Shown here in pieces: positions 11,406 to 22,655 of a DNA stretch of 64,000 bases. The notes under the pieces were generated by a model. The model saw nothing but the letters and a program-made list of their open reading frames with translations, was not told the DNA's origin and made no database searches. The stretch lies in contig WPIO01000121.1 in NCBI GenBank assembly GCA_009760855.2, positions 605,001-669,000 on the forward strand. Reading direction: 5' to 3'. The number at the start of each line of letters is the position of its first letter. The stretch's first letter is position 1. Source of the DNA: Cristatella mucedo (taxonomy: Eukaryota > Bryozoa > Phylactolaemata > Cristatellidae). Made by a program: the position numbers and the translations under genes.

Positions 11406-11912
11406 TTGTATGTGGATTCGATTTTTGAGCGATACAAGAGCCCGCTGTTGAGCAGTATTTCCATCCTCGTTCAATCGCATCTTTAAGACTTTGCTCGAGC
11501 TCATACATTTTGAAGAAGATTTCAACTCAGCAATGTTGTCAAAGGATGCACCACCTAGACGCTGGCCGCGAGCCATGAGCCGCAGGGTTCACAATCATTG
11601 CCTCTCACCGGCAGGGCCACTGAACGGGTCCAGTTGGAGTCCCAGTGGTGAACGACCCGACGCGGCTGGAAGACGGACCCTCTCGCTCCGCGGCCGATCG
11701 CTGCCGATCACCCCAGCTGCTGGCTTCGCAAGACGCAGCTACAATCAGCTGATCCAGCATGGCAGCTGGCAGCTGCGAACGCGAGGCGGCACGTGCGCCT
11801 CGTCCCGCAGCCTCCGCCACAGCCCGAATCGCTTGAGGCCACGATCGGAGCTCGGCGCAGCAGCAGCAGCAGCAACGCAGCAGCGCGTCCGCCGCCCCGA
11901 TCGCTAGCCGAC
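11406..11912 (-). other. Intron between FTP-N and FTP-C, unit I
   Basis: Contains the ctctcgctccgcgg block also present at 12.75 and 39.24 kb downstream of FTP-N exons, showing that introns were duplicated along with exons. No coding feature is supported; ORFs here come from GC-rich sequence. Confidence 0.45.
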
Positions 11913-12045
11913 CGCAGCAATCCCATCTTTCCGTCACGGCGATCGTCCGGACCACCTGATTTCCGTCCACGATCGACTACGATAGGGAGCAGCATCCGGC
12001 TTAGCAGCCCAGTCGACGCTCCGACGTCAGAGCGCCGAATGAGCT
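11913..12045 (-). pseudogene. FTP N-terminal exon, unit I, frameshifted
   Basis: Ends at a CTGCG|GTCGGC donor in the same place as its sisters. It keeps the PIVVD and TIAVTERWDCCG pieces of the F-lectin fold, but in two different frames. Upstream it also has an insertion of about 36 nt after the ATAGCTCA block. The end reads R-W-D-C-C-G, the closest match in the window to the fucose-binding RxDCC motif known from eel fucolectin, even though this copy is dead. The 5' boundary is uncertain because a LINE-A tail follows at 12080. Confidence 0.6.
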
Positions 12046-12079
12046 ATCGTCAGCCGCCGCCGATCGCCCGATCGCCCGA

Positions 12080-12155
12080 TCAATGTAAAGCGTCTAGAAA
12101 GAGATTGAGCTCTCTGAGGGCGCTTTATCAAGTGCATTACTGTTGCTATTGTTAT
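12080..12155 (+). mobile_element. LINE-A tail fragment
   Basis: Only the terminal hairpin and a degenerate ATT tail remain. It lies against the 5' side of the unit I FTP-N exon. Confidence 0.75.
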
Positions 12156-12921
12156 CGATCGAACCCGATAGCGACGACTGTCGAAGATTTCGCCTAGGAT
12201 GGTCTCGAGCTAAAAGGCAGACTGGTGATACAACGAGAGATCTCGTCTAGACACCTCCAGACAGCCCCCTACGTCGGCATCTGAACTTGCCCATATTTGA
12301 GGCCAAGACTGCTGTACTCAATGAGCGCGGACGCGTCGCATAGCTAAGCGATTTCGTAAATAAGCCGCTGCCAAGGTAACCTTTCAAGTAGTTGTCTTGG
12401 TCGTCTCTCTAGCCTCACCCGCCCGTTCAAGTCAAGGCTCCATGTCATCGAGGAACGTGTCCAGCTTGCTTGGAAGTTAGGTTGAGGTCTGGTCGAGGCC
12501 TGAAGAGTTCGAGTATTTGAGTTTGCGTATCATAGTATTTTACAAGTATTTGAGTTCGCGTTCAGTAAAAAATATTTAAAATTGTCCTCCATGTTTATTT
12601 GAATGTTTCGACTCAGCAACTTTTGTCGGAGGATAGGACCGCCGAGACAGACGTAAGCCCAGATGGCCAGGAATGATCGTAGCTCGTCGATGAACGGGCT
12701 CTGAACTAGCAGCCTAAGATGGCCTGATGCGGCTGAGAGATGCACACTCTCGCTCCGCGGAATATGGGTCTCACCAATTGCTGTCGCCGCCACGAGACGC
12801 GGACAACATCTGCCAGGGCAGTGGCGATCACACTGCACGCCCACTTTGTCCAGAAGCGTTCTGATGCGCTAGCCTGCTGCAGGATGAATCGTTCGAAGTT
12901 GATGCGGTGGATATGTCGTAT
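12156..12921 (-). other. Intronic DNA of unit I with a possible second FTP-N relic
   Basis: Around 12.80-12.92 kb the minus strand resembles the middle and end of an FTP-N exon (a gtgggcgtgcag...gatcgcc block), followed by the intron block found after other FTP-N exons (12.63-12.78 kb). It is too decayed for a confident call. The rest shows nothing recognisable. Confidence 0.3.
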
Positions 12922-13281
12922 CTTCAACCACGAAGGGTGGCTCCACCGTTGTAGCCTCCGTCGCCAACGTGCTCCTTCAGCGCGGTCGTTCTCAGCAGAG
13001 TTGCTGTCGGCTGAGTCGTGGTCGGCTGGATGGTTTTCATAGCAGTCGTGGCCGTCTGAGTCGTGGTCAGCGGAGTTGTGGTCGGCGGAGTCGTTGTCGG
13101 TGGCGTCAGGGTTGACGGAGTCTTGGTGAACGAAGTCGAGGTCGGCTTAGTCGTGGTCAGCAAAGTTGTGGTGGATTGAGTCGTGGTTAGCGTAGTTGTG
13201 GTCAGTGGTGTAGCGACCAGTGGATTCGGGGATTTCTGAGTCACAGTGGTTGGAAGCAAGGTCGCCGAGGCTCTGCAGTGA
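12922..13281 (-). pseudogene. Thr-rich mucin-like exon, unit I
   Basis: Encodes repeats of the TTTQPTTT type built on a roughly 15-bp period (acgactcagccgacc-like). The acceptor is attagttgcag (exon start 13281), with a possible second acceptor at 13272. The first codons are out of frame with the repeat relative to the intact exon at 18.4 kb. At the 3' end the sequence resembles the family end, but the donor GT appears to be AT (gaag|ATACG). Such stalks are usually heavily O-glycosylated and extended. Confidence 0.6.
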
Positions 13282-13589
13282 CTGCAACTAATTAAACGAT
13301 AGACTAACCATCGAGCCATGACGGACCGATCGGTGCCCAGACGTGCCAGTGCATACGTGCACCGCCGCTCCTGCTCCCCTCCTCCAGTCCAAGCTCCGAG
13401 CTCTCAGATCCCGCGCTCTCAGGCTAATAAACATGCCATGCGCTCCTACTTCGTGCTGCTTCATGCTCACACCGCGGCTAGCTCACGCACTTCTAGATAA
13501 CAGTACATATTTGATATGCGAACAAACGTGATGAATTAACCGCAATCACTTCAGTACTCTGAATTTTAGTCCCACAGTTGCCACGATAA

Positions 13590-13620
13590 AATGCACAGAG
13601 AGACAGAGAAAGGAAGGGCA

Positions 13621-13652
<32 letters not shown>

Positions 13653-13653
13653 T

Positions 13654-13686
<33 letters not shown>

Positions 13687-14405
13687 GAAGTGAGAGAGAG
13701 AGAGAGTGAAAGAGAGATACGTACCAAGAGAGTGAGAAAGCGAGAGAGTGTAAAAGAGAGAAAGAGTGAGAGAGAGAGAGAGAGAGGGAGTGAGAGAGAG
13801 AGAGAGAGAGAGTGAGAGAGTGGAAGAGAGAGAGAGACTGACAGGAAGAGTGAGAGAGTGAAAGAGAGAGAGAGATAAAGTGAGAGAGAAAGTGAGAGAG
13901 TGAAAGGGAGAGTGGGCGAGAGAGAGAGAGAGAGAGTGAAACATGGATGGAGTGAGAGTGAGAGAGAGAGAGAGTGAGAGAGAGACAGATAGTGAAAGAG
14001 TGAGAGATAGAGAGTGAGAGAGAGACGCTTGGACACAGACAAGCAAGGGAGAAAAAGAGAGGAAGATAAAGAGAGAGACAGAGACAGAGAGAGTGAGAGA
14101 GAAAGAGAGGGGAAGAGAGACAGAGCGAGTGAAAAAGAGAGAGTGAGAGAGAGAGTGAGTAAGAGAGTGAGCGAGTGAACAGAGATAGTGCGTGAGAGAG
14201 AGAGAGACAGAGATAGTGAGTGACAGAGAGAGTGAGATAGAGATAGAGTGAGATTGAGAGAGGAAGAGAGAGTGAAAGAGAGAAAGAGTGAAAGAGAGAG
14301 AGAGTGAGAGAGAGTGAGAGAGAGTGAAAAAAGAGCGAGAGAGAGAGAGTGAGAGAGAGAGAGAAAGAGAGAGTGAGAAAGAGTGAGAGAGTGAGAGAGA
14401 GACGC
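13590..14405. repeat. Long GA-rich / GACA microsatellite
   Basis: About 0.8 kb of purine-rich GAGA with GACA units at 13625-13690 and internal duplications. It lies in the intron between the PAN and Thr exons. GA tracts lie beside Thr or FTP-N exons in other units too (19.0, 34.5, 39.7, 46.6 kb). The Ser/Leu-rich and Arg/Glu-rich ORFs through it are artefacts. Confidence 0.9.
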
Positions 14406-14447
14406 TTGGACACAGACAAGCTGCGGCGACGGATGGCGACGCCGAAC

Positions 14448-14704
14448 CGGCTTGATTCACGTAGAGCAGGTCGTCTTTATTTGCCGACAAGGCGAGCCGT
14501 CGCAGCAGACGACACGCTCCCTCTGGTCGTGGTGGAAGTAGAATCCGATGCAGTCGCTTCGAAGCAGGCAGTCCAGGCTGCACTTAACCAGCGACGCTCC
14601 GGCCGACGACTGCAGCGTCGCCGCGTCGTCAACTACGACGTTGGGAAATGCTGCGAGGAACGTCTTTGCAAACAGGCCAACGGGTCCGGACGAGGATTTT
14701 TCGG
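14448..14704 (-). pseudogene. PAN/apple exon, unit I, 2-nt insertion
   Basis: Acceptor cgcctttgcag at 14705 and donor CCG|GTTCGG at 14447. The exon keeps the family pattern CSLDC...C...FYF, then CRLLRRLALS. It is 257 nt, whereas the intact sisters are 249 and 255. Comparison with unit II shows two extra nucleotides between the FYF and CRLL blocks (plus strand near 14520), which shift frame and lose the last Cys in frame. PAN modules bind proteins or carbohydrates at the cell surface. Confidence 0.75.
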
Positions 14705-15160
14705 CTGCAAAGGCGAAGTGAAATTCTTGATGGAATTAGTCCACCAATTTTCCATCTCTCCGCTTTACGCGGCGCCAAATAAATTTCGCACGTGCAGCAC
14801 GTTCACTCTTCGCACTTTGGCGTCGCGCCCAAATTCTCTCAGTCCGCCCTGTTTATGCTGCCAGCAAGTTATCTAGTTACCACTCGCTCCTACTCTAGTT
14901 ACTTACACTATAATCATAATGCAATCTAATTACGAGTCGCGCCAACTACCGCCGTGAGTCCTACTTTAATTTCGGGTTCTTGGCGACAAGGAATCAATTA
15001 ATCGTAGGCTCAAGCGGCGCTCTTGGGTGGAATCAGAAAGCTTAATTAGCCTAATTATATAATTAACTAATTAGAAATAATTAACTAATACGACGGTAGT
15101 TCACCTCCGTGTAACCAATGAGATCCTATGCAATACCGAAGATGAGAATGGCAGCGCCAT
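14705..15160 (-). other. Intron upstream of PAN exon, unit I
   Basis: AT-rich. A block at about 14.97-15.05 kb (caattaatcgYaggc...aatcagaaag) recurs at 30.46-30.53 and 59.68-59.75 kb at the same position relative to the PAN exons. No gene. Confidence 0.5.
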
Positions 15161-15164
15161 CAAA

Positions 15165-15610
15165 AGCCTTGCTTGACCAAACATCCTTTTGTGACAATAT
15201 GTAGTGTATCCATGCGATTCGTATTTTGTGCGCTTACGCCTCCTTACACTAAGCATGCCACCTCTAACCATGTTATGCTTGTAACGGCTGCCTTTGACGC
15301 TACTAATCACGATGTCCTACTTGCACGATTCGGTTTTGTAGCCGCGCCACACTGGTGTGGTTCAAATAGTACTAGGCCGATACAGATGATAATTTTGAAT
15401 ATTAACAATAATAATTTTATACCGCCCCCTCAAACTTATTCTCTTTCTAAGAACTTCACATGTGGTGTAAATGAAGCATGACAAAGCAAGAAGCATGAAT
15501 GGGTAGCAGTCGCATGTCAGCAAGCATAACATGGTTAGAGGTGGCATGCTTAGTGTCAGCAGGCATAAGTGCACAAAATATGAATCGCATGGACCCAATA
15601 AAGGTTGCGA
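15165..15610. mobile_element. Two LINE-A 3'-end fragments in opposite orientation
   Basis: Plus-strand 3' UTR sequence at about 15.17-15.29 kb and minus-strand 3' UTR plus weak hairpin at about 15.39-15.61 kb, giving an imperfect inverted repeat with a short spacer. Neither contains coding sequence. Confidence 0.6.
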
Positions 15611-15679
15611 TTAAAAGATGCGTTGTAGCTTCATTTTAAATTTGATTGAGTCAGCTAATTATGTTAAATTCGTCTCACG

Positions 15680-16999
15680 TTATGGCCAGGTGTTATTCCA
15701 ACAAGACCAGTCACCCGTGGAGTCCCACATCCTGGTCCATCCTCGGTCTTCTGTCTGCTGTTTTCCGTTGATTTCGAACCTCTTGGAAAAGCGATTTTTG
15801 CCAATTGAATAAACTGTCAACATAGTGCTGACGACACTCAACTGCAACTGTCGTGTAAACTCTCGGAGTCTGCTGTGGCGACAGATGAACTGTCGGTGTT
15901 TGTCTTGCCGAATTCAATTCTGAATGTCGGCATATTTCCTTAAGCTGGACAACGATAAAACGGAGCTGTAAATAATGCGAAACCCGATGCGTTCGGCTGG
16001 ACTTCGAAAGACTTTGCTAATCTAATAAGTGATTTTGTTGTGTGACCATCGCCATGCATTCGGATTTTTGGTTTTGCCTTCGATGCCAGCCAAAATTGTG
16101 AAACATTGCTTTTTCGTGAAAACTGTTTCACAGCTAGCCATCGCGCGCAATCCGTTTCTAAGACATGAGTAACACTCATCTACGGTTGCTGGCTTGGTCT
16201 AGCGGTTAAGGTGCTCGCGCCGACCAAGGTCTGACTGAGGTCGTGGGCTCGAGCCCCAAGGCATATGCGAAGCGCCTGAATAGAGATTAAGTTCTCTTTG
16301 GGCGCTATATAAATGAATTATATTATTATTAATATTATATTGTTGCTTGCAAAGTGTTTAACTACCTCTTTGCTCATGTCTCGGCTGGACTATTTTAATT
16401 CCCTTTTCACAGGACTAGTGGCAAATACCACGAGGCCACTGCAGCTTGCGATTAATAGGGCTGCTTGGCGAGTTTACTTATCTCAGAGGCTTGTTTTATG
16501 TCTTCTTTGGTAAAAGAGTTTGAATGGCTACCGGTTGATCGACATATACAGTGAAAAGTTCTCAGCCACGGCTTGGCTTCACAACACCCAGCTGAACTGC
16601 TGCACCAGTTTTAGCCTTATTGTGCCCTTAGGTCTTTCAAGGACAATAAATTAGCACTTCCATATCTCTGATTAGAGACTATTGGCAAAAGAAGTTTTCG
16701 TTTGGTAGGCCCTGGAGTCTGAAACTACTACTCCGACAATTCTTAATCAACAAAATCTACTCTCCTGCTGCCAACTACTTCAAATCCTTTCTAGCGGTCC
16801 CGGGCTGCTACTTCCAGGCTGCTCACTACTTCAATTGCTCTCCTGAATCAGCTATGCTTCTCACTTTCTCTTCGTTGCGTGAAAGGAATTGTGTTGGCTA
16901 CCGAATGCACACCGAAAACCGCGTTGGCTTCGAGGGTGCTATACAACCACTCTTCTGTGTAACGCCCGCAGTCTTTGTGGACTATTGCAGTTACAGACA

Positions 17000-17000
<1 letters not shown>
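15680..17000 (+). mobile_element. LINE family B, decayed, split by a SINE
   Basis: Parallel to copy 1 at 1-1150. It has the reverse-transcriptase region near 15.74-15.95 kb (the ADDT motif region is changed to ADDTQLQL), a SRLDYFNSLFTGL segment near 16.38 kb and the family 3' end near 16.7-17.0 kb. Stops are present throughout. A SINE is inserted at 16191-16340. Confidence 0.75.
16191..16340 (+). mobile_element. tRNA-derived SINE, family 1, with target-site duplication
   Basis: The head has an A-box (tagcggttaaggtgc) and a B-box (gggctcgagcccc), as in pol III-transcribed tRNA-derived SINEs. The 3' half (gcgcctgaatagagattaag...gggcgc) is related to the LINE-A tail hairpin and ends in (ATT)n, so LINE-A probably mobilises it. 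The flanking gttgct occurs at 16185-16190 and 16342-16347, a short target-site duplication. The empty site is visible in the LINE-B copy at about 505 nt. Confidence 0.85.
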
Positions 17001-18300
<1,300 letters not shown>

Positions 18301-18387
18301 CAGCTTCGCAGCGCCGAAGTCTTTGCCTTTTGTATCCGCTTCCACCGCTAAGAGCCGTGCTGCACAGCCGCTGTTTCCTTAATTAAC

Positions 18388-18612
18388 CTTGATTGAAACT
18401 GCTGGTGGTGGCCGCCACAGTAGAGATGGGCATCGTCGGTGAGGTCGAACTAATTGTCTGCAACGTGGTCAGCTGACTTCCGGTCAGCTCAGTCGTTGTC
18501 TGCTGAGTCGGGGTTAGCAAAGTCATTGACGGCTGTGCCGTGGACGGCGGAGTCGTGGTGAGTAAAGTCGTGATCATCGGAAGTGTGATCGCCTGAGCCA
18601 GCGTCGAAGTCG
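18388..18612 (-). CDS. Thr-rich mucin-like exon, unit I, frame intact
   Basis: A 225-nt exon (75 codons, phase 1 at both ends) from a taattacag acceptor to an AATCAAG|GTTAATTAA donor. It encodes a Thr/Ser/Pro/Gln-rich stalk (for example TTLLTTTPPSTAQ) ending VAATTSSFNQG. There are no stops in the shared frame, and it is the only Thr exon in the window without an indel. It lies between exon 1 (21.1 kb) and the PAN exon (14.7 kb), so in unit I it comes before PAN. Role: an extended, probably O-glycosylated linker. Confidence 0.65.
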
Positions 18613-18979
18613 CTGTAATTAATTGTAATTAATGTAATTGATCGATTAATTAACTAACCAGCGGGTGATGACGAACTTATCGATTCGCAAAATTATTAAC
18701 TTGCACTCGACCCCACACGTCTCGGGTCGGGGTCAGAGCCTCCAGCCAGACTCCTGAGTTCAGGCGACCAAAGGCGGCAGAAGCTTGTGCAGCGTAATGC
18801 TGCATGCTCACACCGCTGCTCACACCGCCTCACACCGCTCACCTCACACCTCACACCGCTCTCACGCTCATACCGCCTGCTCCCTGCTAGCCACGTCCAG
18901 GCATTTCCGACATGTTCTACGAGCGAGCGAACGCACCCTCATTGCATTGCGAGATCGCGGAAATATCACCTGACTATTC

Positions 18980-19104
18980 TGATTTTAAGTCACAGCTCAG
19001 CCACAAGAAGTGGATTGAGAGAGATAGAGCGAGAGAGACAGAAAGAGAGAGAGAGAGACTGGTTGAGATAGAGAGACGGAGAGGGAGCAACAGAGAGAGA
19101 GAGA

Positions 19105-19146
<42 letters not shown>

Positions 19147-19605
19147 AAGAGACAGAAAGAGACAGACGGAGACACACGGAGGCAGACGGAGGCAGACGGA
19201 GGCAGACGGAGACGGTGACAGATGAAGACAGACAGAAACAGACGGAGACAGGCGGAGACAGGCGGAGACAGACGGTGACAGGTGGTGACAGACGGAGACA
19301 CACGGAGACACACGGAGACACACGGAGACACACGGAGACACACGGAGACACACGGAGACACACGGAGACACACGGAGACAGACGGAGACAGATAGACAGA
19401 CGGTGACAGATGGTGACAGGCGGTGACAGACGGAGACAGACGGTTACAGGCGGTGACAGACGGAGACACACGGAGACACACGGAGACAGACGGAGACAGA
19501 CGGAGACAGACGGAGACAGGTGGTGACAGACGGTGACAGACGGTGACAGGCGGTGACAGACGGAGACAGACGGAGACAGACGGAGCCAGACGGAGAAAGT
19601 CGGCG
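18980..19605. repeat. GA tract and gacagacgga minisatellite
   Basis: GA repeats to about 19140, followed by about 45 variants of a 10- to 12-bp unit related to gacagacgga / gacacacgga. Intronic, in the same place as the GA tracts of other units. Confidence 0.9.
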
Positions 19606-19699
19606 CAGCCTAGTTGTGGGCAGATGCACGACGGTGCCTGCGGGAAGCATCTCTTCTGCCGCCTCTCGCTGGCCGGCTCAGACATCTAAGCCGTGTCAT

Positions 19700-20318
19700 C
19701 TGACCCCGGCAGAGTGAGACACTCGCTCGTGTCGCGCGCCATCATATCCAAGCTTAGCGAGTTCGCAAGGCCTGTTTTGAAGGCCTGCGTTGGGCGGCCC
19801 AGCCCGCACAGGGGCAGGGCCAGCCGCTGCCTGGCCGCGTACAGGTTCGCGGCCAGGCAGTCATTTCCAGACCGTGCGTCTTTTCATGTCGTTCCAAGCC
19901 GGGTGGCCTAGTCCACCTAGCCCACCTGGACGCGCTGGCTTTGGCGGCTGCTAAGAGTCTAACATATTTCGGGTCAGTTAACTGTTCCCGCCTATGCCGC
20001 ACGGAGGAGCAGACCGTTTGCCACGCGCTGAACCACTGCCGGCCGATGGTGAATGCAATAGCGTCCCGAAACGACGCGGTACAGGGCCGTCCGATCGGAA
20101 CTCCTGCCTCTCGGCAGGTTGCTTCAATTGGCACCTTCCCGGTTGCCAGGAGTCCGGTTCTCATGCCGGATCTGGTCATCGACATAGGCACCGACGGGAT
20201 TACCGACGACGCTACCGTGCCAGTTGACGGCACCAGGAACTGCCTTATGGGTGGCGGCCCGAAAAAAGCTCGAAAATCGGAGGGTCACAGCCTCAGGGTC
20301 ACAGCCTCAGGGTCATAG
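19700..20318 (+). pseudogene. R2/NeSL-type LINE fragment: zinc finger and restriction-like endonuclease
   Basis: A frame at 19941-20318 carries CRLC...HALNHC, a Cys-Cys-His-Cys finger typical of the region after the reverse transcriptase in R2/NeSL-group LINEs, followed by the MVNAIASRNDAV block. It then has a PDLVIDIG...DDATVPV segment matching the PD...D core of the restriction-like endonuclease. It is a 3' fragment; no reverse transcriptase is seen upstream. The frame before 19941 is broken. It lies in an intron of unit I in reverse sense. No nearby rDNA target is present. Confidence 0.7.
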
Positions 20319-20849
20319 GCCATAGTCTCTCCTGACATGTTGTATACGTAAAAGTATATTCACATTTTTTTAAAAGCAGTTTATATATGCGTATATACAT
20401 TTATTTATTCATATGCATACAAATCAATGAGTACTGAACCACCTTGCATGGACAACCGCGTACAAATTTTTTTCATAAAACGCGGAGTGGCAGATGGACA
20501 GCTAAGTAAGACGGACAACAACGTGATTTTATCATGATCACTTCACAGCACACGTCAAATCCCAATAAAGAAATTAAGTACACTGCGGGCGCTATGCAGA
20601 TATGTCATTATTATAATTAATATTTGAAGAAGTCTTCCTAACAGCCCGATATATGCGTAAAGGAGACTGGTAATATTGATAGCTACATTTTGAACTTTCT
20701 GAAAATTGAAAACCTCTCTTTGATAAACTTTCATCCACAGAGAATAGCACACGTTTATTATAGGTAGGGGCTGTTTTGAATATTACTTCTTTAAGTTATC
20801 AGGATTACAAATTGCTGGAGCGCACCTCCACACGCCTCCACACGAACAC
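20319..20849. other. AT-rich DNA, no gene seen
   Basis: A short tandem (ctcagggtcacagc) at about 20286-20315 precedes it. I find nothing else recognisable on either strand. Confidence 0.5.
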
Positions 20850-20930
20850 TCTTCGCAGCAAATGTAAAGCGCCTAGAAAGAGAGTGAGTTATTCGAGGGC
20901 GCTTTTTCGAGTGCATTATTATTGTTATTG
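20850..20930 (+). mobile_element. LINE-A tail fragment
   Basis: Hairpin tail plus degenerate ATT repeats; no coding sequence. Confidence 0.75.
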
Positions 20931-21102
20931 CTAACGTAGGCGAAAGTACCTACAATAAACCTTCCTTTTATTTGTGCGACCACTCGGCGAGTAAGTGAAC
21001 GACGAGGCAAAACACGACCTTTACGCGCAGGCGAGTCGGAAAGGGCCAGGATGCTCAACGCTCAAACGCTCAACCGCCGCAGCCGTAGCTTTTCGTACGT
21101 AC

Positions 21103-21382
21103 AGCAGGTGAGAAGCGGCAGCTGCAGCAGCAGCAACGCTGCAACGGTCGAAGACGCCACTGTGCCACCGCCGCCGTCAAGCCAAAACGCAGGAGGCAGC
21201 GGCCTTGAGAGGGGTAGCAGCCTCGCTTCCACGGCTCCGACGGCTGACTCGCTCGGAAGCAGCAACTGGTGCAGGAGGAGTGACTCGCAGCCGGCTTGCT
21301 GTCGACGATCACGCTTAGCCACCTTGATGGGTGGCTGCGACGGCTGCGACGCCCCGGCGATACGCGCATCTAGCGGCGACAT
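21103..21382 (-). CDS. Lectin-family exon 1, unit I
   Basis: Starts MSPLDARIAGA at 21382 and ends in phase 1 at a GTACGTAC donor (ACC TGC T|GTACGT). Length is 280 nt, a multiple of three longer than the unit 0 exon. It contains an Arg/Lys-containing N-terminal part, LLLHQLLLPSE, a Gly run and the hydrophobic segment STVAALLLLQLPLL. Conserved start, hydrophobic core and donor across three units support coding. The downstream exons of unit I are mostly broken, so the gene as a whole is probably not functional. Confidence 0.5.
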
Positions 21383-21672
21383 TCGGCTACAGAAAAACGA
21401 GAGAGCGGAGTCTAACTCGCTCGCCCGAACTTATGTCGACCGGCCGCTCCTCCAGTGCCTCTAGCGGAGATACGCCGCTTACGACGGGTCACAATAGCAG
21501 CCAGGTGACAATCTTTGAAGTCGTTTTTGTTTTATCCTATCGAATCCTGTAAACAACAACTGTCAGACAGCCACTACGTGAAGTCGGCGAGCGAGCGTTG
21601 CACAGGCATCGATCGATTTACAAAGGGCAAACTTAGCTACTGAAATAAATCTCTCGCCGTCATCTCTCTTTC

Positions 21673-21768
<96 letters not shown>

Positions 21769-22480
21769 CCTTTCTTCCTTGTCTCATTCTGGTGAGCGAG
21801 CGTTTACTAATTTACCATTTGCTAATAGCTCAGCTTTTGCCGCAGTCACTTGGTGGTGGCAGCTTGTCAAAGAACGCTGAAAGGCGACAGGTGGCGCGCG
21901 ACGCGACCGCACGAGCGTCCCGTCAATACAGCGCTGGCACTGGATGTCGCCGTGGCAGTTGCAATGAACTCCCTTGTTTCCTCTATTTTTTCGCATATCA
22001 CTTGATCGCAGAGTACACAACGGTAAAGCCTCTCTGTTCAAGCGCTCGGCTATTTTTCAAGGTAACATCCACAGATTAAAATTGCATGCATACGCGTCAA
22101 GAAATTTCGCCAGAGACTAATTTTTGAGTCAGAGCATCAGCCGAAGACTTGACAGTCAACTGGTGGCGGATATTTACCGTTGGACTAGTACTTTTCCAAA
22201 TATTTGACTGTTTTGACTATTTAACCATTCGCAGATTTTTTGTCGATTTCGAACCACCGTTTTGGGTTCCGTCACCCACAGCCACATAGAACAGCACTCC
22301 GCAAAGTCAGCATCAGCTGTGCGCGTGCCCGGTTTCGCCAGATGCTTCCGGTTCAGTTGGTCAGTGGCCGAGCCACATCCTACTTCTGCTTCGTCCGATC
22401 TGCTGCAGCGGCTGACAGCGAGGAACAGCGAGAAGGCGGCAGCTCCTCCTCAAATGTCTCGATCGTGAACTAAAGTTGAA
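21383..22480 (-). promoter_or_regulatory. Conserved upstream region, unit I
   Basis: Homologous to 2.90-3.92, 36.64-37.56 and 48.51-49.46 kb. It includes a pure (CT)n tract at 21676-21766, which is GA on the gene strand, about 300 nt before the start codon. Probably holds the promoter and 5' UTR; no start site can be placed. Confidence 0.4.
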
Positions 22481-22489
22481 CCAGCCATG

Positions 22490-22650
22490 TCTGCATTGTG
22501 CAGTTTGGAAGTAAAGGTTTTTTAAGTATCGGTCTAACGATAGCTGTTTTGAAGGATTTTGGGTGCAACCTGTTTCCCAGATAAGCTTTGAGAATCGCAC
22601 TTTTGGCTGGTGCAGAGCAATGTGTTTATACCAGAAATACACACACTTAT
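22490..22650 (-). mobile_element. LINE fragment (start of reverse-transcriptase domain)
   Basis: The minus strand resembles the N-terminal edge of a LINE reverse transcriptase. The better copy at 49.46-49.61 kb reads PKAFKSAIVIPIL. Both copies sit just before the pogo-like inverted terminal repeat, so they were duplicated together. Confidence 0.5.
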
Positions 22651-22655
22651 ATATA

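Noticed and set aside
13493-14583. Long Ser/Leu-rich minus-strand ORFs up to 345 codons
   Set aside because: They run through the GA microsatellite. Only the last part (14448-14583) is genuine PAN exon sequence, already in a shifted frame.
16191-16260. Possible tRNA genes at SINE heads (also 11.23, 26.61, 28.66, 34.87 kb)
   Set aside because: A- and B-boxes are present, but acceptor and anticodon stems do not pair and each is followed by a shared SINE body, so these are SINEs.
19140-19600. A regularly spaced repeat array resembling a CRISPR
   Set aside because: The units are continuous 10-12-bp minisatellite variants with no constant repeat and unique-spacer pattern, in a eukaryotic genome.
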